Assembly: GCF_021215455.1 (NCBI RefSeq)
Contig: NZ_JAJPWV010000001.1
Coordinates: 1,048,503 to 1,112,502, forward strand
Reading direction: 5' to 3'
DNA length: 64,000 bases
From: Mucilaginibacter roseus
Lineage (GTDB): Bacteria > Bacteroidota > Bacteroidia > Sphingobacteriales > Sphingobacteriaceae
A program made the position numbers and the translations under genes. Under the pieces are notes generated by a model, which saw only the letters and a list, made by a program, of their open reading frames with translations, made no database searches and was not told where the DNA came from. Below are positions 53,423 to 61,103 of this stretch, piece after piece; positions within the stretch are counted from its first letter, which is position 1, and each line of letters starts with the position of its first letter.

Positions 53423-54446
53423 TGGTAACCGGCTTAGCCTTATTCTTTAACACCACCTCTCCTATTTTTTCGCAGCTAAAGGATTCCTTTGCCTTTTCGT
53501 AAGTGGCTTCGTTTATCAATATTTGGCCCTCTTTTGCGGTAGATTGCAAACGTTGTGCTACATTGACAATATCGCCAATAACGGTATAATCTAATCGCTT
53601 AAGTGAAGCGGACCCAATGTTACCTGACACAACCTCTCCAGAATTTATACCTACCGAAACACCAGGCCTGTACTTGCGGTCGCCGGCATCAATTTCCTCT
53701 GCCGAACGTATTTGATCGCGAACAGCCAGCGCAGCGTCTATAGCCCTGTCCAAATGATAATTACCTCTGAAAACCGCCATAACGGCATCGCCCATAAACT
53801 TATCTACATGTCCGCCCTGCGCAATAATCTCTTTCACAATTTTATCAAACAAGCCATTCAACAAGTTGATTACGGTATTGGGCGGCACCTGCTCGGTAAG
53901 CGCGGTAAAGCCGCAAATATCAATAAACATAACCGTTGCATCAACTTGCTCATTGGTTAACAGGCTATTCTCAAACTCCTTGTGCGTCATGAAGTTGAGC
54001 ACATTTTCATCAACATACATTTTAAGAATGTTGTTCTCTTTAATAGCCTTTATGGTTTCCTGTAATTGCTTAACATGCTGTATGGTTTTTTGCATGGTCA
54101 GGTCCAGGTCGTCAAAATCAACCGGTTTACATACAAAATCAAACGCGCCACGATTCATGGCCGTACGTATGTTTTGCATGTCGCCATAAGCTGATACCAC
54201 TACAGCCTTAAGCGTAGGATTGGCTTCAGGTAAGTGCGAAAGCAGCGTGAGCCCGTCCATTACGGGCATATTAATATCGCTTAAAATAATGTCCAGGTCA
54301 GGGTGTTCCTTTACTTTTTCAAGTGCTTCGGCACCATTTTGCGCGAAAATAAACTCGTAGATATTCTCTCTTATCTTGCGGCGAAACTTTTGTTTTACCA
54401 GTAGTTCCAAATCCGCTTCATCATCAACTACCAGAATTTTGGCCAT
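53403..54446 (-). CDS. Receiver-linked class III adenylate/guanylate cyclase
   Basis: A 347-residue two-domain regulator. An N-terminal receiver (Asp57 in ILSDINM) is followed by a linker helix and a class III cyclase domain (about 165-345). The metal Asp residues are Asp176 (FIDICGF) and Asp220 (FMGDAVM); Lys216 and Asp286 sit where adenylate cyclases read adenine; Asn295 and Arg299 (NVAQRL) bind ribose and transition state. All catalytic positions are present, and the Lys/Asp pair favours cAMP over cGMP. It overlaps the upstream receiver gene by one base. Phosphorylation of the receiver probably controls second-messenger output. Confidence 0.9.
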   Translation of the reverse strand: MAKILVVDDEADLELLVKQKFRRKIRENIYEFIFAQNGAEALEKVKEHPDLDIILSDINMPVMDGLTLLSHLPEANPTLKAVVVSAYGDMQNIRTAMNRGAFDFVCKPVDFDDLDLTMQKTIQHVKQLQETIKAIKENNILKMYVDENVLNFMTHKEFENSLLTNEQVDATVMFIDICGFTALTEQVPPNTVINLLNGLFDKIVKEIIAQGGHVDKFMGDAVMAVFRGNYHLDRAIDAALAVRDQIRSAEEIDAGDRKYRPGVSVGINSGEVVSGNIGSASLKRLDYTVIGDIVNVAQRLQSTAKEGQILINEATYEKAKESFSCEKIGEVVLKNKAKPVTIYEVLE

Positions 54447-54829
54447 TATTCAGCAAGGTTTTTAAGTTTTTGTTTAAGCAGATCAAAATCAAGCGGCTTG
54501 GTTAAAAAATCATTAGCGCCTTTATCCATTGCCTGCCTGTAGTTTTCGTCGTCGCCGTAGGCGGTCACCATCATTACAACCGGCGGCGGAGGCGGATCGC
54601 CAAAATCCTCACGGATATGACCCAGCAATTCAATGCCGCTCATGCCGGGCATATTAATGTCAGATAAAATCAATACCACTTCCGAATGTTTATCTTCCAG
54701 ATACTTTAACGCTTCTTCCCCGGAAAGGGCGAAATCAAATTCAACCTCCTGATTACGTATCTCTTTACGGAAGCGCTGCAAGAAAAGCGGTTGTACGTCC
54801 GCCTCGTCATCAACTACCAATATTTTCAT
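54446..54829 (-). CDS. Response regulator, receiver only
   Basis: A 127-residue CheY-like protein: VVDDEADVQ at the start, phospho-site Asp57 in ILSDINMPGMSG, Thr in MMVTAYGDDE and Lys in FLTKPLDF. It is the middle gene of the kinase - receiver - receiver-cyclase unit, 14 bases after the kinase stop and overlapping the cyclase start by one base. Its sequence is close to the receiver domain of the cyclase protein, so the two may compete for phosphate from the same kinase. A Pro run (DPPPPPVVMM) sits before the conserved Thr. Confidence 0.93.
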   Translation of the reverse strand: MKILVVDDEADVQPLFLQRFRKEIRNQEVEFDFALSGEEALKYLEDKHSEVVLILSDINMPGMSGIELLGHIREDFGDPPPPPVVMMVTAYGDDENYRQAMDKGANDFLTKPLDFDLLKQKLKNLAE

Positions 54830-54843
54830 AAGAAGCTATAAAA

Positions 54844-56163
54844 TTAACTATTTTTAGCCGATAGCGGCAAGCTGATCATAAATTCGGTGTACTCGCCCTC
54901 TTTACTTTGCACATCAATTTTGCCGTTATGGCCTTTCACAATGATATCATAACTTAAGGATAGCCCTAACCCCGTACCCTCACCCGTTGGCTTGGTCGTA
55001 AAAAACGGCTGCATAATTTTATCCTTAATATGTTCGGGAATACCGGTACCGTTATCCCGCACAAAAATCTCGATCATACCGCGCTTTAGTAAGGTTGCTA
55101 CTTCTACAACCGGTTTAAATTTCGGATCGCCCTGCTTAACTTTCTGTTGCGTAGCATAAAAAGCGTTAGTAAATAAGTTAAGTAATACACGTCCTACATC
55201 CTGCGGTACAACCTCAATTGTAGGCAGGTTTTCGCTGAACCGGGTGAGCAGCTCAGCGTTAAATGATTTGTCCTTGGCGCGCAGGCCGTGGTATGCCAAT
55301 CGCAGATATTCATCAGCCAGTTTGTTAACGTCTGTAGGCTCTTTAACATTAGTGCTTTGTCTACTGTGCTGCAGCATGCCTTTCACAATACCATCGGCGC
55401 GTTTGCCGTGGTGTCGTATTTTTTCTAAATTTTGCTTGATGTCGGCGGCTATGGCAAGTGCTTCGTCCTTGTCGCCTTTTGCGAGTTCCTCTTCCATCTC
55501 CTCGATCAATTCGGCGCTCACTTCAGAGAAGTTATTGACAAAGTTTAACGGGTTTTGTATCTCGTGGGCTATGCCCGCGGTAAGTTCACCCAACGAGGCC
55601 ATTTTTTCAGATTGAATTAATTGTGCTTGCGTCGCCTTAAGTTCTTTGACTAAATCCTGCAATTCGTTACGCTGATTGGTAAGTTCGGACGTCCGCTCAG
55701 CCACAATAGCTTCCAGTTCATCCTTTTTTACCGACATCATGCGCAGTTCCTGCTGCTGCTTTTTGGTACTTGCCCATCTCGCAAATATCCAAACAAAGGC
55801 AAGCAGCACACCTATCTGAAAAGCGTCTTCGTACTCACCATAAAATTCAGGCGCTACCAGGTCTAAAAAAGCATCCAGAAAACCCATCACTATCAGCGGT
55901 ATATGGGTGTTTATAAAACCCTTTAACGGTTTAAAGTCAGGTTCCTTCAGTGTGTAGGCAACGATAGCGCCCAAAATAAATGGCCCGAGAAAAGGCGTTA
56001 TTACATCGGGCATAATTCTGCCAAAAACAAAAAATGATATCGCTACGCCGATGGCTGACCACCGCAGCAGCATATTCCACTTATCAAAAAGCTCGGTAAA
56101 TTTTACGGAGGTTCGTAAACGCGTTAGCAGCAGAAAGGCACCCAGATAAACAAAAAAATACAT
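54844..56163 (-). CDS. Membrane sensor histidine kinase
   Basis: A 439-residue kinase, first gene of the signalling operon. The N-terminus has four to five hydrophobic helices (about 1-130: FVYLGAFLLLT, AIGVAISFFVFG, ITPFLGPFILGAIVAY, IPLIVMGFLDAFL, IGVLLAFVWIFARW). A coiled-coil linker (about 133-185) and a dimerisation domain with His200 in AGIAHEIQNPLNF follow. The ATPase domain shows LLNLFTNAFYATQQK, DNGTGIPEH and TGEGTGLGLSLSYDI. No periplasmic sensor domain is seen; the membrane part itself is likely the sensor. It presumably phosphorylates the receivers encoded downstream. Confidence 0.93.
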   Translation of the reverse strand: MYFFVYLGAFLLLTRLRTSVKFTELFDKWNMLLRWSAIGVAISFFVFGRIMPDVITPFLGPFILGAIVAYTLKEPDFKPLKGFINTHIPLIVMGFLDAFLDLVAPEFYGEYEDAFQIGVLLAFVWIFARWASTKKQQQELRMMSVKKDELEAIVAERTSELTNQRNELQDLVKELKATQAQLIQSEKMASLGELTAGIAHEIQNPLNFVNNFSEVSAELIEEMEEELAKGDKDEALAIAADIKQNLEKIRHHGKRADGIVKGMLQHSRQSTNVKEPTDVNKLADEYLRLAYHGLRAKDKSFNAELLTRFSENLPTIEVVPQDVGRVLLNLFTNAFYATQQKVKQGDPKFKPVVEVATLLKRGMIEIFVRDNGTGIPEHIKDKIMQPFFTTKPTGEGTGLGLSLSYDIIVKGHNGKIDVQSKEGEYTEFMISLPLSAKNS

Positions 56164-56346
56164 ATTGAAATAAAGCAGGCCGGTTGTTGATTATGGCTGG
56201 CAACCAAATATAACATTTCCGTTTATTAAACCATTAAAGCCTATAAATAGAAACATTTGAATATATTAGCCATAAATTTAATGTATTGCTATTAAAGCTT
56301 GCTTTAGTGGATTTTCAATACAAATTTATAAGTACACATTTTACAA

Positions 56347-57210
56347 ATGAAGAACCTGCCACGTTGGTTAATTGACACGGTTTACACAGTTTTAGGTATT
56401 TTATTTTGCGGTTTCGCACTCAAAAGCTTTATGATACCTAACAAGTTTTTTGACGGCGGCGTAACCGGTATGGCTCTGCTTATACATGAGCTTTACCACC
56501 TTAATATTGCTTATGTAATTGTGCTGGCTAACGTACCTTTTATTATAATGGGCATGTACCAGGTAAACCGGGTATTCGCTTTCCGTACGGTGGCGGCTAT
56601 ACTTGGCTTGGGTTTGTGTCTGCTTTACGTTCCGTATGAACCTATAACATCCGATAAATTACTGGTTTCTATTTTTGGCGGTGTATTTATGGGTATAGGC
56701 GTGGGTTTGGCTATACGCGGCGGTTGCGCGCTCGATGGTATTGAAGTACTGGCGCTTTATACCGGGAAACGCATCAGCTTTACTATCAGCGAGATTATTC
56801 TCGGTATAAACATCGTTATTTTCCTGATTGCTGCTATTGAAGTTACCTTGCCGACGGCCTTGTATTCTATATTGACCTACTACACCGCATCGCGAACAAT
56901 AAACTTTGTTATTGAAGGTTTAGAGGAATATACAGGCGTAACCATCATATCATCGGAAAGCGAAGAAGTAAAACGCCGCCTGGTGATGGAGCTTGGCCGC
57001 GGTATCACCGTTTATAAAGGCGAGCGTGGCTTTTTAAAGGAAAGCTTTGATGTGAGCCACCCCGTTGACATTGTTTACACGGTAGTGACCCGCCTTGAAG
57101 TCAGGCGACTGCGTAACCTGATACACGATGTTGATCCAAAAGCCTTTGTATTTACCAGTACCATTAAGGAAGCGGCAGGCGGTGTGCTTAAACGGCGTGC
57201 GAGGCACTAA
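56347..57210 (+). CDS. YitT-family membrane protein
   Basis: A 287-residue inner-membrane protein of the YitT/DUF161-DUF2179 family, with five or six hydrophobic helices (about 10-30, 45-70, 78-95, 105-125, 140-165) and a cytosolic C-terminal DUF2179 domain (about 190-280, with GRGITVYKGERGFLK and TVVTRLEVRRLRNLIHDVDP). The substrate or function of the family is not known. The stop overlaps the end of the convergent small gene by four bases. Confidence 0.92.
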   Translation: MKNLPRWLIDTVYTVLGILFCGFALKSFMIPNKFFDGGVTGMALLIHELYHLNIAYVIVLANVPFIIMGMYQVNRVFAFRTVAAILGLGLCLLYVPYEPITSDKLLVSIFGGVFMGIGVGLAIRGGCALDGIEVLALYTGKRISFTISEIILGINIVIFLIAAIEVTLPTALYSILTYYTASRTINFVIEGLEEYTGVTIISSESEEVKRRLVMELGRGITVYKGERGFLKESFDVSHPVDIVYTVVTRLEVRRLRNLIHDVDPKAFVFTSTIKEAAGGVLKRRARH

Positions 57211-57533
57211 GCTTGCCCGATAATAAAATCAGCTACCTGTTGCTGCTCATGCTCGGTCAAAAGGTCACCCTCAAAGGTCCAGCTTTTGCCATTTAAGGTT
57301 ATTTTACCTAAGTAATCCGGATTAAGTTCATCAGGTATATCCGTGTTACTTTCAGTAGTTTCCAGCGGTTCGGTGAATAAAATACTGTCGTTATCACTTG
57401 CGTTTTTTATTAAACGGTAGACCCCTGTATCTGTAAGTTTACCATCGGCATCCTTTTTCAATACAGGTTCTATTATCAGTTTTCTGACTGTGCCATCAGA
57501 TGCCGAAGTATTAAAGGTTGCCGGGTTAATCAT
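57207..57533 (-). CDS. Small hypothetical protein
   Basis: A 108-residue acidic, probably cytosolic protein: INPATFNTSASDGTVRKLII at the start, ITLNGKSWTFEGDLL and QQQVADFIIGQA at the end. No family is recognised. It is the last gene of the minus-strand group that begins with the MhqO-like gene. Its stop overlaps the YitT stop by four bases (convergent). The ATG at 57533 is preferred over one nine codons upstream, because the upstream residues are not gene-like. Confidence 0.65.
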   Translation of the reverse strand: MINPATFNTSASDGTVRKLIIEPVLKKDADGKLTDTGVYRLIKNASDNDSILFTEPLETTESNTDIPDELNPDYLGKITLNGKSWTFEGDLLTEHEQQQVADFIIGQA

Positions 57534-57585
57534 GATTATACATTTTACTTTATTAACCAAAAATATCGGCCATCTGTTTTAACAG

Positions 57586-58281
57586 CTAATCACTATAACG
57601 ATCATTTCGCCAGGGGTACGCCGTATTTGAATAACCCCGCTCCTCCCAAAATCCTAATTTATCTGCGGATAAGAATTCAATGCGCTTTATCCACTTCGCG
57701 CCCTTCCAGGCATAAAGCTGCGGGGTGATCATTCGTACCGGGCCTCCATGCTCATGCGGCAGCGGCTGGCCTTCATAAGTATGCACTAACAATACATCGG
57801 GCTTCAAGGCTTCCTGTAATGACACATTGGTAGTATAGGTATCATAACCATAGCACATAATGTGGGTAGCCGTTTCTTTAGGATGCACCAACGCAGCCAG
57901 GTCAAGTAGACTTACACCCTTCCAGTGCATGTTGAGCTTTGACCAGGTAGTTACGCAGTGAAAGTCGGATGTATCTTTGGTTTGCGGTAAATCCATAAAC
58001 TGTTTCCACGTAAGGCGTACCGGGTTTTCCACCTCGCCATCAATGGTTAAACGCCACCTGTCTAAAGGAACATTAGGTTGATAACCGAGGTCAAGCACCG
58101 GCCATTTTGAGGTTGCCGTTTGCCCTATGGGGATTACCGGCATACCGTGCCTGTTTGGTTCGCCCGAGCCTTTCGGCTGATCGTCGGCAAGGGATGGCGT
58201 GCTGCGCATCTGCTGCTCAAAACGCGCTTTCAATTTCATGCGCGACTCAACAATACGGTTGAGTTTATCCTGATCTTCCAT
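57586..58281 (-). CDS. Sulfite oxidase-fold molybdopterin protein
   Basis: A 231-residue oxidoreductase with the molybdopterin-binding fold of sulfite oxidase and MsrP. The Mo-ligating Cys is probably Cys109 in DFHCVTTWSK. Further blocks are WRLTIDGEVENPVRLTW, CYGYDTYTTNVSL and PLPHEHGGPVRMI. There is no twin-arginine or Sec signal, so unlike MsrP it should stay in the cytosol. The haem domain of vertebrate sulfite oxidase is absent. The substrate is unknown. It starts 10 bases after the Crp/Fnr gene. Confidence 0.88.
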   Translation of the reverse strand: MEDQDKLNRIVESRMKLKARFEQQMRSTPSLADDQPKGSGEPNRHGMPVIPIGQTATSKWPVLDLGYQPNVPLDRWRLTIDGEVENPVRLTWKQFMDLPQTKDTSDFHCVTTWSKLNMHWKGVSLLDLAALVHPKETATHIMCYGYDTYTTNVSLQEALKPDVLLVHTYEGQPLPHEHGGPVRMITPQLYAWKGAKWIKRIEFLSADKLGFWEERGYSNTAYPWRNDRYSD

Positions 58282-58291
58282 AGCTATAAAT

Positions 58292-58879
58292 TTATTTTTC
58301 TGCCCGCAAAAGCTTTGCCATCATCCTGCTAAAAAACTCCGGTGTAACGCCAATATAAGCGGCTATATCTTTTTTAGGTAGCTGATGTATCAAAGTCGGG
58401 TACCTGCGGCAAAAGTTATTGTAACGATCTTCAGCCGTAAGGCTTAAATTATCCATCAGTCGCTGCTGGTAAGCTACCAGCGAATTTTCAGTTATGATCC
58501 TGAAAAAACGCTCGAATTTAGGCACTTCGTGATATAAAAGCTCCTGCTTTACTTTTGAGAGCAGTAATATTTCGGTTGGTTCAATAGCATCGATATTCAA
58601 GGTGCCGGGCTTTTGGCTTAATAGACTATACATATCGGCTATCCACCACCCTGCCGGGGCAAAGTTCATTACATGCTCCAGTCCGTGTTCATCAACCGTG
58701 TAGCCACGCAGACAGCCGCTGTTTACAAAAGCCGAATACTTGCAAACCTCAAACTCCTTCAATAAAAATTGCTTGCGTGTTAGTTCTTTTGGATGCAGCA
58801 GGCTTAAGAAATATTCCCTTTCCTCGTCGGTAAGGCCAATGTATTTGCCAATGCTTTTCAGTATCAGATCGGTTGACAT
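58292..58879 (-). CDS. Crp/Fnr-family transcriptional regulator
   Basis: A 195-residue regulator with an N-terminal cNMP-type beta-barrel (about 20-130, with SAFVNSGCLRGYTVDEHG) and a C-terminal winged helix (PKKDIAAYIGVTPEFFSRMMAKLL). This short form is common in Bacteroidota. It lacks the N-terminal Cys cluster of the regulator at 52166, so redox sensing by Fe-S is unlikely. It sits between the cupin and molybdopterin genes, and may regulate the group. Confidence 0.9.
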   Translation of the reverse strand: MSTDLILKSIGKYIGLTDEEREYFLSLLHPKELTRKQFLLKEFEVCKYSAFVNSGCLRGYTVDEHGLEHVMNFAPAGWWIADMYSLLSQKPGTLNIDAIEPTEILLLSKVKQELLYHEVPKFERFFRIITENSLVAYQQRLMDNLSLTAEDRYNNFCRRYPTLIHQLPKKDIAAYIGVTPEFFSRMMAKLLRAEK

Positions 58880-58928
58880 AGATAGTAATCGCGATAAAAA
58901 CGCAATATACCACTAAAATCGCCTCCGT

Positions 58929-59288
58929 TTATTTAAAAATAATGAACAGCGAACTGCGCACGTGCTCCTGCAAGTTACGGCTTCGGTGGCCTTTGCCTTT
59001 GGTATCTTCCATCAACAATACCTCACCGGCCGTAAACTGCCGCTTTTCGCCGGTTGATGTTTCAATCTCCACACCGCTATCAAGCAGTACAACGTACTGC
59101 CTTTGCGGTGCGGCATGGAAATCATCATAAGTGGGTACTACTTTACGAAAGATCAACTCCTTTACCGCTACCTTCTCCGAGAAATAACCTATCGGCCCGC
59201 CCTCATGTAATGGGTAATATACTTCATCAAAACGACTGTCACCGTTTTCATCGGCAAAAACACGGGTTACTTTAAATGCTTCCATCAT
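58929..59288 (-). CDS. Cupin-domain protein
   Basis: A 119-residue small beta-barrel protein. The cupin strands include FHAAPQRQYVVLLDSGVEIETS and the FTAGEVLLMEDTKGKGH segment; His in the latter and in FHAAPQRQ are candidate metal ligands. No catalytic function can be stated. The second ATG (59288) is used; another, five codons upstream (59303), is also possible. It lies between the esterase gene (68 bases upstream) and the Crp/Fnr gene (49 bases downstream), in one direction. Confidence 0.78.
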   Translation of the reverse strand: MMEAFKVTRVFADENGDSRFDEVYYPLHEGGPIGYFSEKVAVKELIFRKVVPTYDDFHAAPQRQYVVLLDSGVEIETSTGEKRQFTAGEVLLMEDTKGKGHRSRNLQEHVRSSLFIIFK

Positions 59289-59356
59289 TTTAATGTTTAT
59301 CATACTTACGAAACTGCAACGACGTATAAAATGCCAGCAACCTGTCGCGGAGTTTT

Positions 59357-59980
59357 TTAATGAAACACATATTTATTGGCGAGATCAATCTCCTGCTGAA
59401 TAATGGTATGCGGACGGCCTTTAAATACCGTTACATTTACATCAGCATTCAGTTTTTTCAATAACTCCACACTTTCTTCAACACGTGTTAGGGGCACATG
59501 CGGGTCAGGGTCGCCGGTGGTGATCAGCACAGGGGTTCCGTTAAAATCGCCGTTATATTTGCTTGCATCAAATTGCTGGCCTATCAAGCCGCCGGTAAAG
59601 GCTACCGCGCCACCATATTTTTTTGCATTAAGGGCTATATACTCCAAGGTTAAACATGCCCCCTGCGAAAAGCCTGCGAAATAAATTTTTTCGGCTGGAA
59701 TACCTTTACTGAGGATCTCATCAACCAATTCACCAATCACCCCAATAGCTGAATTTAAAGCAGGCTGATTTAGATCATCAGCCGCCATAAAGCTGTAAGG
59801 GTACCAGCTATGGTTGCTGGCCTGAGGACCGTAAATAGCCAAATTATCCGTATTTAATTCACCAGCAAGACTGATGATGTTCTCTGCTGAGCCGCCCCTG
59901 CCATGTATCATTATCAGGGCACCGCCGGCTTGGGCAATTGGTTTGCCGGCGGTGATATATTGTTTATGGTGTGTGTACAT
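59357..59980 (-). CDS. Carboxylesterase/phospholipase-type alpha/beta hydrolase (MhqD-like)
   Basis: A 207-residue alpha/beta hydrolase. The oxyanion loop is MIHGRGGSAEN, the nucleophile Ser lies in GFSQGACL, the Asp in TGDPDPHVPL and the His in GRPHTI. Length and motifs match the YvdD/MhqD branch. It follows the MhqO-like gene by 3 bases; in Bacillus the equivalents MhqO and MhqD act together against quinones and aromatic stress. That role is inferred by analogy. Confidence 0.87.
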   Translation of the reverse strand: MYTHHKQYITAGKPIAQAGGALIMIHGRGGSAENIISLAGELNTDNLAIYGPQASNHSWYPYSFMAADDLNQPALNSAIGVIGELVDEILSKGIPAEKIYFAGFSQGACLTLEYIALNAKKYGGAVAFTGGLIGQQFDASKYNGDFNGTPVLITTGDPDPHVPLTRVEESVELLKKLNADVNVTVFKGRPHTIIQQEIDLANKYVFH

Positions 59981-59983
59981 TAC

Positions 59984-60919
59984 TTAAACTAATTTTGGTA
60001 AAGTGGTTTCTAAACTTGCACGGTATTGCTCATATTGTGCAGGCAATTTAAGGTGCTGACCCAATTCTTCAACCGGTTCATCAACCGCGAAGCCGGGGTT
60101 ATCAGTAGCTATTTCAAATAACACACCACCCGGTTCGCGGAAGTATAATGAGTAGAAATAGTTACGGTCTATCTTCTCGGTAATATGTAAACCAAGCGCG
60201 GCTATTTTATCACGATACTCCATCAGCACTTCCTCATTTTTTACGCGGAACGCTACGTGGTGTACAGAACCACCTGCTACATGACCGGCAACTTCTCCGG
60301 GTACTTCTACCAGGTCAACAATATTGGCGTTATCAACAGCATCGGTTACAAAACGATAGCGGTTTACGTGCTGCTCCAATAATTTATAACCGAATACATT
60401 GGTCAGAATATCGGCAGTTGGCTGCATTTTGTTGGTGGTGATGGTTACGTTATGAAAACCTTTGGTTGCGTTTTCAGCCTTGATCTCATCAGTTTCCCAA
60501 GGTAAACGGTTGTCGGCTGTTTTTGATACGATCAACTCCAGTTTCAAGCCGTCGGGATCAAGAAAGGTAAGGTATTGCTCACCAAATTTTTCGGCCACTT
60601 TGTTGTAGATTACATTGTGATCTTCGAAGCGTTTTTGCCAAAAATCCAAACTGCCTTCGGGTACTGAGTAACCAATCTCGGTAGCCTGACGTGAACCGCG
60701 CCTGCCGGTCATGATATTTTCCCAGGGAAAGAAGGTCAGGATGGTGCCCGGCGTACCTTCTTTATCGCCATAATATAAATGGTATGTTTCGGGATCATCA
60801 AAGTTCACGGTTTTTTTAACCATGCGTAAGCCTAAAGTTTTGGTATAAAAATCATGGTTGCGTTTGGCATTGCCTGCTATTGCAGTGATGTGGTGTATGC
60901 CGTTGATTGTACTTTCCAT
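59984..60919 (-). CDS. MhqO-like ring-cleaving dioxygenase (VOC family)
   Basis: A 311-residue protein with two VOC (glyoxalase-type) domains. The first has IHHITAIAGN and LELIVSK; the second has VHHVAFRVKN and the C-terminal LFEIATDNPGF. The His and Glu residues in these blocks give a one-metal site, as in extradiol and hydroquinone dioxygenases. The protein matches MhqO/LinE-type enzymes in length. It is the first gene of a co-directional group and has its own promoter box at 60966. It should protect from hydroquinones or related electrophiles. Confidence 0.9.
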   Translation of the reverse strand: MESTINGIHHITAIAGNAKRNHDFYTKTLGLRMVKKTVNFDDPETYHLYYGDKEGTPGTILTFFPWENIMTGRRGSRQATEIGYSVPEGSLDFWQKRFEDHNVIYNKVAEKFGEQYLTFLDPDGLKLELIVSKTADNRLPWETDEIKAENATKGFHNVTITTNKMQPTADILTNVFGYKLLEQHVNRYRFVTDAVDNANIVDLVEVPGEVAGHVAGGSVHHVAFRVKNEEVLMEYRDKIAALGLHITEKIDRNYFYSLYFREPGGVLFEIATDNPGFAVDEPVEELGQHLKLPAQYEQYRASLETTLPKLV

Positions 60920-60965
60920 AGTGTTTAATATTTAGTTTGTGTTTTGATTTATTGTTTTAACACTA

Positions 60966-60973
60966 CAAATGTA
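60966..60973 (-). promoter_or_regulatory. -7 promoter box of the mhqO-like group
   Basis: On the minus strand TACATTTG matches TAnnTTTG exactly, 46 bases upstream of the dioxygenase start. Confidence 0.5.
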
Positions 60974-61044
60974 CCCCGCATTTTTGCCAGCTGACTTGAC
61001 ATAGGACAAGAAAGTATTTTTTCGATATTTTTTCTTCCGAAAAC

Positions 61045-61074
61045 AAAAAAAGCGATGGTTTTACCCATCGCTTT
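61045..61074 (-). terminator. Terminator of the MacB-like permease gene
   Basis: A perfect 10-bp stem (61049-61058 with 61065-61074, loop TTTTAC) is followed on the minus strand by TTTTTTTG. It lies 30 bases after the permease stop and ahead of the dioxygenase promoter. Confidence 0.85.
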
Positions 61075-61103
61075 ACATCTTTTATAAGAAGATCAAATCC
61101 TTG

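Noticed and set aside
55244..55615. A 123-codon ORF antisense to the histidine kinase gene
   Set aside because: It covers the dimerisation and ATPase region of a complete kinase; the Ser/Leu-rich product is typical of an antisense shadow.
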